Positions 1 to 10,391 of a DNA stretch of 64,000 bases are shown here, in pieces. The stretch is from the NCBI GenBank assembly GCA_033239525.1, contig BSYO01000003.1, positions 8,674,001 through 8,738,000 on the forward strand, written 5' to 3'. The notes beneath the pieces were generated by a model. It was not told the DNA's origin and did not search any database. It saw only the letters and a program-made list of their open reading frames with translations. Made by a program: the position numbers and the translations under genes. How positions within the stretch are numbered: the stretch's first letter is position 1; each line of letters starts with the position of its first letter. This DNA is from Nepenthes gracilis. Taxonomy: Eukaryota > Streptophyta > Magnoliopsida > Caryophyllales > Nepenthaceae.

Positions 1-109
1 CTGAGAGGCCCGTGAGGAGAGTTTGGGAGGTATAATTCTTTGCAATGGCTTTTGCGTACTTTCTCATTTCCTGGATTTCTAACTTGTTCATCGCTTGTCT
101 TTTGGGCAG

Positions 110-552
110 AAGTCGAAGGTGGTTGCTGCCATCGTCAAGGTGATGGACCAGTGAGACCGGCTAATCTCCGATAGGGAGGCGGAGATCGCCTAGTTGGATG
201 CTAGGTTGGCTGCTTCAGGGGAGAGCACCGTGAGGAGACCGCTGCCCTCGAGACTATCCTGGCGGGTGTTGAAGTGGAGAATGCGAACTTGAAGGCTGAG
301 GTTGCGGACTTGAAGGTTGAGGTTGCCTGTTTGAAGGAAGAGGGCGATCGAGCCAAAGCGCGCATTGATCAACTTGTTGGGCGAGTGGCAACCTTGGAGA
401 ACGACTTGAGCCTCCGCATCCGCCCCCACGAGGTCGAGAGCATGATGTACGCACGACTATTGGAAGAGGTCAACGTCAGTCGGCGCATTATGCGGTTGGT
501 TGATCCCGACTTCCCTGTTGACCTCATCAATCTATCCAACAAAGCAGCGTAG
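110..552 (+). pseudogene. Exon of the antisense coiled-coil gene carried by the Tat element
   Basis: On the strand opposite to pol, a run of heptad-like sequence rich in Glu, Leu, Val and Lys extends to a stop at 550-552. The uninterrupted part starts at 274 and has three near-repeats of the type LKAEVADL / LKVEVACL. A pyrimidine-rich tract ending in CAG at 107-109 looks like a splice acceptor, and coiled-coil coding continues from it. However, TGA and TAG codons and a frame change near 230 break the 5' part. Extra ORFs in this place and orientation are known from Tat elements; their function is unknown. The rest of the gene lies left of the window. A polyadenylation signal follows at 689. 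Confidence 0.6.
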
Positions 553-688
553 CGTAGAGACAACCTCGTGGGGGAGCCTCGAGATAGTCAGAGGCCTCCG
601 CCGCCCCGATAGCTTCTTACATTGTACATTTTTGGGACCTCTATTGTATTTATGTACATTGGATGTATCTTGTAGCACATTTGGAAGC

Positions 689-694
689 AATAAA
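689..694 (+). terminator. Polyadenylation signal AATAAA of the antisense gene
   Basis: An AATAAA hexamer overlapped by a second A-rich repeat and followed by a T run lies about 140 bases after the stop of the coiled-coil exon, a normal distance for a plant 3' end. This supports independent transcription of the antisense ORF. Confidence 0.5.
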
Positions 695-984
695 ATAAAA
701 TTTTTTTAACTTTGTGTCCATTTGCCTTTACTACTTCTGTGTTTGCATATCTGTTGTATTGGACGGCCAACTTAGTTGGCCGGCTGCCATTGTTGTGCTG
801 CCTAAGGTGTGAGGTCATTAGGTTTTACAGGCGGTTGTGTTAATCAGTCTGGTGGCGCTGCCCAAGTGCTGACTTGGACGGCCAGCGTTGGAGAAGGATT
901 CTTCTCCATTCGACCATTGTTGACTGATCATGTTATCTCCTCGTAGAGGAGGTCGTTGCGTGTACTGCGTAAGCCCCCTAAAAT

Positions 985-1228
985 TTTGACCTCTATTGGG
1001 CCACTTGGATGACCATGGTTTAGATTGGACCATTTACGGGCCACATGGATGATCAGGGTTTAATTACGACCGCTAATAGGCCGCTCGGATGACCGAGGTT
1101 CACATTAGACCACTTACGGGCCACCGGATGACCAGGGTTTAAATACGACTGCTAATGGACCGCTCAAATGACTGAAGTTCATGTTCGACCACTTACGGGC
1201 CGCCTGGATGACCAGGGTTTATTAACGA
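985..1228. repeat. Imperfect tandem repeats between Tat pol and the antisense gene
   Basis: About six alternating units of roughly 40 bases are seen, built on the pattern GGGCC(A/G)C..GGATGACC(A/G)GGGTTTA and CCGCTCGGATGACCGAGGTTC. The units diverge from each other. A related array lies at the matching place in the second Tat element (39078-39290, read on the other strand). Tandem arrays in the 3' untranslated region are known for Tat/Ogre elements. Confidence 0.75.
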
Positions 1229-1499
1229 GAGGGCGAAGATCCTCCCGACTTAGAGGCAGTCTAGGTCGGGTAACCTGCAAAGCAAACACATATATGTATA
1301 TGCATGCACACAGGAAGAAAAGACAGTATGCTAAGTAAACACTTATTTTGGCAAATTAAAACAAGCAAGCGAATGTGCACACACACAATAATGCAAATAC
1401 GTGCATTGCGCGCCTCTACCTGAAGTAGCGGCCCCGAGGTGGATCGCGCCCCATGTTCGCAAAACGGGCTTCTGTCTCGGCCCCGAGCTTGTGAGCTCG

Positions 1500-4400
1500 T
1501 AGGTTTGCAGAAGACGGCGAGACGAGGAAAGGCCCTTCCCAATTAGATGAGAGCTTATTGTGGCCGGCCAGCTTACCTGTAGCTTCGATGCCTCGTCGGA
1601 CTAGGTCTCCAACATCGAATCGTCGTGCCTTAACCTTTTTGTTGTAGTATCAGGCAATCTGATATTGGTAGACCGCTGTCCGTACTCTGACGACGTCGCA
1701 GGCTTCATCTAAAAAGTCTAGGTGCTCCCTGATTTTTTGGGAGTTAGCATGCGGGTCAAAGGATTCCACCATAAGACTTGGAAGTCCGATTTCGACCGGG
1801 ATTACCGCTTCAGTCCCGTAACAGAGGCTGAAGGGTGTCTCGCGTGTTGGTTTCTTTGGAGTTGTCTGGTAAGACTAGAGAACAAAGGGGAGCTCGTCTA
1901 CCCAGGAGCCCCCTGCGTCCTCCAACTTAGTTTTTAACCTGTGGAGTAGCGTTCGGTTTGTGATCTCCACCTATCCATTCGCTTGGGGGTATGGCACCAA
2001 AGTGTGGACCAGCTTGACGCCAAGGTTGGTGCAATACTTGGTGAAGTGTTTTTCCGAGAATTGGGTCCTGTTATCAGTTACAACCTCAGGGACGCCGAAT
2101 CTGCAAATGATGTTCTTGCGAAGGAATTCCAGGGCATTATGCTCTGTAATCTTTGCCAGTGGGATGGCCTCGATCCACTTGGTAAAGTAGTCGATGCCCA
2201 CAATGATAAACTTTCTTTGCCCCGTGGCAATGGAAAACGGGCCGAGAAGATCGAGCCCCCATTGCTCGAAGGGCCAAGGGGCCTGAAGAGTCTTCAGGTT
2301 CGCGGATGGCTGGCGGTGAAGGTTGCTGTGAAGCTGGTAGCTTTTACATTTCTTCACGAACTCAAGCGCGTCCTTTTTCATCGATGGCCAGTAGTAGCCC
2401 TGACGCATATCTTGATGACTAAGTTTTTTCCGCCATTGTGCGATCCGCAAATCCTGAGGTGAACTTCGCCTAAAGCATAGTCAGCCTTTTTGGGAATTAG
2501 GCACCAAAGGTATAGGGTTGAGTAGCCACGACGATATAGCCGTCCGTCAACCACAGCATACCAGTCGGCCATCTTCTTGATTCGCTTGGCCTTCTCTGCG
2601 TCCTTTCGCAACGATCCGTCAGCCAGATAACTAAGGAAGGCGTCATCCAGTTTTTCGCTTTGAAAATATGTATCGCCTCCTGTTTCTCTATGTTGGGAGC
2701 GTTCAGAATTTTTCTCATATCCCTCGAGTCACACTCCCTAGATTTTCGCTACGCTGACTCTAGTCACCGATCCGTCTTCCCGTTCGATTAAGGAACATGA
2801 ACCAGAAGTCGATTTGTGAAACCACAGGCGCCTCCCGGCCTTTGCAGTACTTGGCCGTGGTGATGGTTGTTCGCCTCAAAGTCTCCGTTAACCTGGTTAA
2901 CGATTAGTTTGGAGTCGCTATAGACCGCCAATCTCTTGGCAGAGCATTCCTTGGCTAACCGTAATCTGGCTAATAGGGCCTCGTACTCGACAATGTTGTT
3001 GGTTGTCGGGAAATTGAACCTGAGGAAGTATTTCACCTCAAACCCGTCAGGGGTCATGAGGACTACTCCAAGCGCCACTATTAGTGTTCGTAGACGATCC
3101 GTCCACGTAGAGCATCCATTCCGAAACTCCGTCAAGCAGTTCCGCACTTTCTACAGGTTGCTCCTCGAGAACTGGGGTTGTGGTTTCAACAATAAAGTCA
3201 GCCAGCGCCTACGTCTTTACAGCAGGACTGGGCTGGAATTCAATGTCAAACTTGCCCAATTCGATAGCCTATTTTTCCAACTACCCAAAAACGTCGGGTT
3301 TTTGGAGTATAGTTTTCAGAGGCTGGTCTGTGAGGACCACTATCCGGTGTGCCTAAAAGTAGGGCCTTAACTTTTGTACGGAGAATATAAGTGCCAAGGC
3401 CAATTTTTCTACACGCGAGTAGCGGGTCTCTGAGTCGGTTAACATTTTACTCACGTAGTAGACTGGCCATTGAGTGTCGGAGTCCTGGTGCACGAGGATA
3501 GAATTAAGGGACGCCTCCGACACTGCCAGGAAAAAGTATAGTTCCTCTCCGTCCTTGGGTAACACTAACAATAGCAGGCTGACCAGATACCGCTTTAGTT
3601 CATCGAGAGCTGTCTGGCAGTCTGTCGTCCATAGAAACTAGTTGGATTTTGTTCCTTTAAGGGCATCGAAGAAGGGCTGGTACTTGTCGCTAGACTTCGC
3701 GAAGAAGCGGGATAGTGCTGCCAGCCGTCTATTCAATCGCTGGACGTCCTTTACGCTCCGTGGTGGAGCCATGTCTGCGAGAGCTTTGATCTTCTCTGGG
3801 TTTTCCTCAATCCCCCATTGGGAGACGATGAAACCCAGGAATTTATCGGAGGCTACTCTGAAGACACATTTAGCTGGGTTCAACTTCATGTGATGCTTAC
3901 GAAGCACCTCGAATGACTCTGCCAGGTCGCGGATGTGGTCGCTGGTGATCTTGCTCTTGACGAGCACGTCGACGGACATAGACCTCTATGTTGCGACAAA
4001 TCTGTTTTTTGAACATTTTGTTGACCAGTCGTTGGTAGGTTGCTCAAGCATTTTTCAGTCCGAAAGGCATCACTTTGTAACAGTAGATGCCCTGATCGGT
4101 CATGAACAAGGTGTGCTCATCATCCTTCAGACTCATTCAGATCTGGTTGTAACCCAAATAGGCATCTATGAAGCTTAGCAGCTCATTTTCAACTGTCGAG
4201 TCAACCAGTAGATCGATCATGGGTAAGGGAAAGCTGTCTTTCAGGCAGACTTTGTTAACGTCGGTAAAATTAATGCACATCTGTCATTTTTTGTTACTTT
4301 TCTTCACCAGGACGATATTAGAGAGTCATTCCGGGTAGTGGACTTCTCTAACGAAACTACGCCCAATAGCTTCTTTACCTCTTCTCGGATGGCGATCAGC

Positions 4401-4826
4401 TTTTCAACAGAGTGATTTCTCCGCTTTTGCCTAACGGGATTTCGGATAGGGTCAAGCCCCAACTTATGGACCATCACCTCCGCTGGAATCCCAGGCATCT
4501 TTGCTGGAGTCTATGCGAAGAGGCCAATGTTCCGTTACAGGAACGCGATCAACTCATCGCGACGGTGCTTCGGGGTGAGTGAGTCGCCGACCGCATGTCT
4601 GTCTCCTCCTCCAAAGTGGGCTCCTCCGCGGCTTCACCGATAGCGGCTGCGGCTTCTCGATGGTCGAATCTGTTTTAGGGCTTGCTAAAGGGCTGTCTAC
4701 CCAACATCTCGATGGTCGAAGTTTTGATCGCCTAACGCTTATCAAATAATGCCTTCCAGATACTATACACAGGGTATGCTGAAAGTGGAAGGGCGACCTA
4801 AGACATGACTTATGTAATTCAGACAT
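1500..4826 (-). pseudogene. Tat pol relic: protease tail, RT, two RNase H regions, integrase
   Basis: Read right to left. A protease/RT linker with the block MPGIPAEVMVHKL starts at 4498. RT palm and connection follow at 3638-3979 (KLNPAKCVF, LGFIVSQWGI). The first RNase H is at 3353-3571 (VYYVSKMLTDSETRY) and the second, archaeal-like one at 2788-3147 (NNIVEYEALL, YSDSKLIVNQV). The integrase zinc finger is near 2400-2500 and its core at 1971-2450 (GLDLLGPF, VTDN). The integrase C-terminal part is at about 1530-1960 (YNKKVKARRFDVGDLV). Damage includes a frame change inside the YVDD box near 3965, a TAG after PQANG, and the second Cys of the zinc-finger CxxC changed to Tyr (CKSY). Reverse transcription would be impossible. 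Confidence 0.88.
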
Positions 4827-7265
4827 GATAATTAATCCAAAATAGCTTCACAAATATACTAAACCCCTATGTCTTAGTAACCCATCGACCAAGTTTTAAA
4901 CCTGACAATTCATTCCACACCAATCGATTTTGAGGGTTTGGAACTTCATCTGGGAGATTAAGGTGCAAAATTAATATTTAGATTGATCTTTTATTGCCTA
5001 TACTAAGCTTCCATGTCCCAAATGTCCACAAACACATCGAACACCTTGAAATGTCTTCCAAGATAATCGCAAAATGGGAAATATCTAACAAACTAAGGAG
5101 GCCTTATATCGACCATTGAATTCCATGAAATTTGCTTCAAAGGGGCTCAATCCAGCAAGGAGGGGTCCACGTTAACCTCATTTGTTTTAACATTATATAT
5201 ATATTTTAGTAAGAGATTTACAGCGTCTACCTCCTAAAATTTGGATTATTAAATTGGATAGCCCCTGGGACAGCCAGCAAACGTGGGGAAGAGGGAAAGA
5301 TAATATGATCCACTTAAGTTTTGTCAAGGAAAAAACAGAGAGAAAAATCAGAAGAAAGAAAACCAAAGGCAGCAAGGGAGCATTCGAAATTTTGCTGGCA
5401 AGTGTACTTCCTTTGTTTGTTGAGCGGAGTTTTGAGTATTGTTGATCCAATACTTTTTTATATGCCTCAGTTTGAAGAACACATCCATAGTAAAGTGAAA
5501 TGATAGCTGAATCGGTTCTGCTGTGGCAGTTCCTGATGTTTGCTTCATCTCGACCACTCGCCTGAATTAGCCAACGACCGAAACTGCCATCCATTTAATG
5601 AAGTAAAAGTGGAAAAATGAGCCAGCGTTCAAGAAGGGGTTCAAAATCGGACGTATGCTGCAGATCATTACATGATGTTGAAATCATCTGATCATTAAAA
5701 CTAATGGATTGATCCGGAGTTGTCGATTTTAGAATTATGTCTTCACCTAAATCGGAGGCCCTAAAATATGGGTCCTCCGGACCCATGAACAGCAAGGGTC
5801 TTTGGATTTTTAGCAGGTGGGGTGGTGATTTCATATTAACCACCCCTAACTAAAATGGGCCAAATCGGTGCCGGTAAGACCTTGGAGGATATTCAAGTGC
5901 CGCTCCCTAAAAATCGGATCCAGGCCTAAATATGATTCGACCCTCAAAGTTGAACCCGGTCCATGAGGTGGCCTGATGCAGAATCGTTCTAAATTTGATC
6001 TCAGTCTCGATCTCCGGCCCTAAACCAAATTTATTTCAAACTTAAGTCCCTCGGTACAAGAATGTCCAGAACTGATCGAGTGATAGAAGTCTAGGAAGAA
6101 GAACTTTGGACAGTTCCTCCAAAGGGGAGTCCTTCTTCAGACTGGCCACCATTTCAGGCCGGCAGAACTTCTTTCGAACTAGCTAAGACCCATATTCATG
6201 TTGTGAAAACGTTTGAAAATGGGTCCGTCCTAGTGAACCGGGCGCTCAAAGGTGGTGAACCGCTCCAGCTTAAAGTCTCCTTTATTGCGTTCGAACCGTC
6301 CAAATTCTGACTAAAATTTGACTGACCCAATGACCAATAGACCTAAGAAGATAGTGGGATACTTATAAAAAACTACGCCAAAATAATTTCTTTTTCTCTC
6401 GGTTCCATGAACGGATCGATGAATAAAATATTCAAGACCTTCCCCGCCTTACTTGGCATTTAAATTATTTGGCCTAAATTGCGGCAGGCAATAGATTGGT
6501 GATGGACTAGCCTCCGTCAAGGTTTGAGAATTTTGTGGGCTTGGTGTTAAACTATATTCCCCATTTAGGTCTATGAAAAATGCAGGGGAGATAAAACTCG
6601 CGCTTAAGTTTTGCTAAAGTTCGTTATATCTCCTCCGTGATCCGGGAATCCGCCTAGCCTGGTCACAAAGCGTTTTCCAAGAATTGTTTTGTAGGTGCTC
6701 TCTTGACTTCTACTGGGTGTGGGAGAGGTGAAGGAGGACAAGAATTCTCTTCTCAATTGCCAATCCCGAGGCGCACACGCATCCTATCAGGGGAAGAGGT
6801 CCGTGAGCTCACCTTACTTCGATTTATGGCTCCTCGAATGAGGTGATGAAACCGGTCCCAAAGAGCATCTCCCTTCGGTGTGAGAAACAAGGAAAGTAAA
6901 TGCACACATCATGAATCCGTCTTCCAACCTTTGTGAGATGCCTTGGATGGATGCATAAGTGATCATTTGGTCAATGGGATTTTCATTTCTCATCGTAGAA
7001 ATGATGAAGGGAAAGCATCTGAACTTGGTGGGCATAGAGGTTCAGATCTCATTGTTAAAGGAGATTTGTCCAGGAAAAAAAAATATATGTGCTCCCTCAT
7101 CCATCTTAGACATGTTATATTTTGATGAAATTTCTCCACTATGATATAGAATCTGCGTGAGTGGCGATTTGATCTCTTGGAGTTGAGGTAAGCCCTCAAC
7201 TCAGAATGATTTGTCTATTGGAGGGTATAAATTATGCATAATGTTAGATCCGCTCTGATATTAAT
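4827..7265. other. Unassigned segment replacing Tat gag/protease
   Basis: No protein family was recognised on either strand, and the reading frames here are short and look accidental. The sequence is of medium GC and differs in style from the AT-rich spacers. At 7252-7263 the minus strand reads TAATATCAGAGC, ten of twelve matches to the initiator Met-tRNA primer site used by many copia and gypsy elements. The segment could therefore be part of a second, inserted retroelement. I found no matching LTR pair or target duplication, so its nature and exact ends stay open. Confidence 0.35.
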
Positions 7266-7764
7266 AATAATAATATTAACGATCTGGAGGCTCGGCTGGA
7301 ATATTTAAGGAGATGCTTTATCTTCTACCCATAAGACGGAAGGGAATTTCTTCTTTTTAGGACTTTCCTTTGGGTTAAATGTTGTGCTAAACATTAGAAC
7401 ACACATGCCGACTACTGAGGAGATTGTTCAAATCGAGCTTGGGGCGCGAGAGGAGGCGCGAGGACCGACGAATTATTTGTGGGTCTCTCGGGCCTTCTGG
7501 CCGATTTCTTTATCCTTTGGCCACCCTTTTTGGTGGCAGTAGCAGTGGACTACCGCCGGGCAGAGCGCCATCCTGCCGTTGCTCATGTTGAGCTTGATAT
7601 TTAGAGTATTTATGTTGAGTCCGTATTTGCTCCATTAGTAGCTAGAAGTAGGGCGCTGGCACTCCACCTGTTGCCCTGTTGACCATAGTACCAGTAGCGT
7701 GGTCCTGGTCGGGAGAAGTGATGTATTTAGCGGGATCACTAGCTTAGGCTCTCGTGTTCACCAT
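7266..7764 (-). pseudogene. Tat gag N-terminal fragment
   Basis: An ATG at 7762-7764 (minus strand) opens MVNTRA and is stopped at once by TAA. The second Tat element has MVNTK at the same distance behind its primer site, which supports the assignment. Downstream the frame contains several stops, and at about 7265 Tat-like sequence ends. The conserved gag domain itself is missing. Confidence 0.55.
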
Positions 7765-7828
7765 TATGAATGAATCAGGCAGTGAAAAGAGAGCGTTGTG
7801 TAGAATTATCGTTGGTTTTTGTAAGGGC

Positions 7829-7847
7829 TTCCTACAGACGGCGCCAA
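7829..7847 (-). other. Primer binding site of the left Tat element
   Basis: The minus strand reads TTGGCGCCGTCTGTAGGAA directly behind an LTR end in GCATCA. TGGCGCCGT... is the typical primer site of plant Tat/Athila-type gypsy elements. The matching, more worn site of the second Tat element is at 33406-33420. Confidence 0.75.
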
Positions 7848-8990
7848 TGATGCACACAGATCCGACTTCGGCCGATTCTGAGTCGCTTTGGATCGCTCGA
7901 ACCAACCGTTCATCGAGTCCTAACTCATACACCACTAAAGCCGAACAAGAGGTCGCCGCGGTCATTGTGAGGTTATCTTATCGAAAATACTCCGACGCTC
8001 AAGTCAATTAAAAACCTTCTAAGCAAGGAAGGTAAACTGGAGAACAAAAAAGAGAGAGGGTAGGATGGTCGGGAGTGTTGGCTTGTTGAGAATGTGAGTT
8101 CTCGCTTCTTGCTCACAGAGAGCGTGAGGAAGAGTCGTCCCAAAAGCATGGAAGCTTTAGGAAACGATTCTCAGAAAGTCGAAAAGGTCTTCTGGAATCC
8201 GGAGGCCTTTGGTGGGATTGGAGGATGAATGCTTGGGTAGAGAGAAAGAGATGATGAGCCTCTGTTCAAACTCTGTAAGCGTTCATGGGTGAGACTGTAG
8301 GAAGTCTTTCAGGGAGTTTATTCTCAGTGTTCTCAAGAGGACAAGTTAGAGAGTGGTCAAAAGAGCTTCTGTTTTTGAGTAAACTTTCGTTCTTCTGCGG
8401 GAGCTTGTGTCCGAGAATGCCCGTGCGTGAGTGGAGCATGTAAGAGCATGTGTCTTCCGTAACGAAGATCTTAAACTTTTATGGAGGACAGGAGAGCCAC
8501 TTTCCCGGTAAGGTGGCGTGTTCTTCGAACCGGGCAATGGCGGCCTTCTCGAGTTGATAGACTCGACTGATCGTGATTTGATGACATCCTTTTTCATCGC
8601 ATTAAACAGAACTGATCTTCGATCGTCACATGCTTTTTTATTCTTTTTATTGGTATTGAGTTCATTGCCCTTTTCGAGAAGATCAGCTTTTGAAAAGGCA
8701 TGATGATCATGAAAGGATCGTTACTTTTCGCACATGTTCCTACCAATTTTGGTTTGGGCCATAACAGTTTGGAAGCCTTTTTTACCAATAAGCATAAAGA
8801 CATCCAAGAACGGTCGACTGGTTGTTGTCTATGAAGTTGGCCTCTTTGAAAGCTAGGCCAACGCTGACACACCATCTTCGCCTTTTTGTGATGGGCCTTC
8901 ACCTCCTGCCGGCGTTATTTGAGCTGACAAATCTAGTGAGAGCCATTTGCCTCTTTAACCATGGGTTAGCCCATATTACGGTATATCCAT
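7848..8990 (-). mobile_element. 5' LTR of the left Tat element
   Basis: The LTR ends (in element sense) with TGTGCATCA next to the primer site. The right Tat LTR ends with GATGCATCA. The outer end could not be fixed; the character of the sequence changes to AT-rich spacer near 8990-9010, giving a length of about 1.1 kb. ORFs inside it look accidental. Confidence 0.5.
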
Positions 8991-10391
8991 CTGGAATAAT
9001 AAATTTACTGAGTTAAATTGGTTATCTTAAAATGAAAAGAATTCATCTTAAAATGGTTATTCTCATATAATTAGTAATAAAAAATTTTATGTGAAAATTC
9101 ATTATTATTATTTCTTATTTTAAAAGAATAATAATTTTTTTAAAAAATTATAATTCAGATTATTTTAGATCAACAGAACTATGAATTAATAATGTTATTA
9201 AGAATAAAATAATAATAAAATTTTTATTTTATCTTATTAATAATAGGATTATAGTATCTATAAACGATTTGGTGTCAAGTGTTGTAATTAATGACTGGTA
9301 AACCAAAAAAAAAAGAGCTATTACTATTTTGTATATCATTGAAAGGCGAAAAAGAAAAAGTAAAAAAGAGCTATTACTATAAAACTATTTTGTTTCTGCT
9401 TTTATTAGACTTTTTGAAAATAAAAATTATAAAATACAATTTATGTCAAATTTATTTTAAAGAAGAGACTGAAAAGAAATTAATTATATATTTTTATCAG
9501 ATACAATTTAAAATAAAATTCAATTTTATTTGATAAAATACAGAATTATGAATTGTCATCTGATAGAGAAATGTTAAATAACCGAGCTGTCTGACTTTTT
9601 ACAAAAGAGAATAAAAAATATGTTTAGATACTTGATCTATTGATCAAGTGGCCAAATGGCTATATATGCTAAAGATTGAGATAATTAATAATTTAAAAAA
9701 AATTAAATTTAATATTAAATTTAAATAAATTGTTACATAAATCAAATAATAATTAACTGTAATAAACAGACAATTATATCTATTAAATAATAAATATTAA
9801 ATATTATATAATTACAAAATTTAAATAACGGTCAAACTTTTACTAAAATAGTGCCTTAATCAAGCAATCATGCCAGTTATAAAAAAACTTGCTAATTAAC
9901 AAACAGGCTATAAAATATGCCACCCCCTCTCACTTGAAAGGGGAAAAAAAAATCCAAGAAAAGCAAAAACACAAGCTTATCTCAAGCCTCAAAAAACATT
10001 TGCATCTTTTCATAATCACATAACCAAATCTATCAATTCAAATACACTCTATCTTATATTTCGCTGATCTCCCATCTCCCTTGATCTTTTATCTTATAAA
10101 AAAGTTTCTAACTTGATTATCAAAAAATATATCTGAAAGTCAATTTTATATTCACATATCTCTTATTAATTATTATATTGTATATAATATAGATTAAATA
10201 ATTCAAAAATCTAATTCAACGTTATTGAATAACTAAACGTATCGCCACAACTATATAAAATACCAAAGAATAATGATAATAAAAACACTATATGGAAACT
10301 CATTTGAGCCATGTTTATAGAACGACAACATTCAAAAAGAGAATCGGCATGGAAATTGTTATTGAAGTTCAACTTCGAATATACGTCGGCC
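8991..10391. other. AT-rich intergenic spacer and 3' flank of hydrolase copy A
   Basis: Very AT-rich sequence with poly-A/T tracts. No gene, repeat family or RNA gene was recognised. Small ORFs such as 9291-9533 consist almost only of AT-rich codons (Lys, Ile, Phe, Leu) and are taken as chance. Confidence 0.5.

Larger units (their letters stand above)
1..8990 (-). mobile_element. Ty3/gypsy Tat-lineage LTR retrotransposon, degraded, 3' end outside the window
   Basis: The parts run right to left on the minus strand: 5' LTR from 7848 outward, primer binding site 7829-7847, gag start at 7764, pol relic 4826 to about 1500, tandem repeats 985-1228, and an oppositely oriented coiled-coil exon at 110-552. 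Two RNase H regions in pol and an antisense ORF behind integrase are known traits of the plant Tat lineage. No 3' LTR is seen, so the element runs off the left edge or is truncated there. The stretch 4827-7265 does not look like Tat and replaces most of gag and protease. Stops and frameshifts are found throughout, so it cannot be autonomous. The outer LTR end near 8990 is only inferred from the change to AT-rich DNA. Confidence 0.8.

Noticed and set aside
985..1228. CRISPR-like array
   Set aside because: Units are imperfect, adjacent and without unique spacers, and the window is plant nuclear DNA; these are minisatellites of a retroelement.
1722..2462. Plus-strand ORFs of 70-160 codons
   Set aside because: Shadows of the Tat integrase on the minus strand.
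5193..5594. 133-codon minus-strand ORF
   Set aside because: No family recognised, no homologous copy in the window, and composition typical of chance reading through medium-GC DNA.
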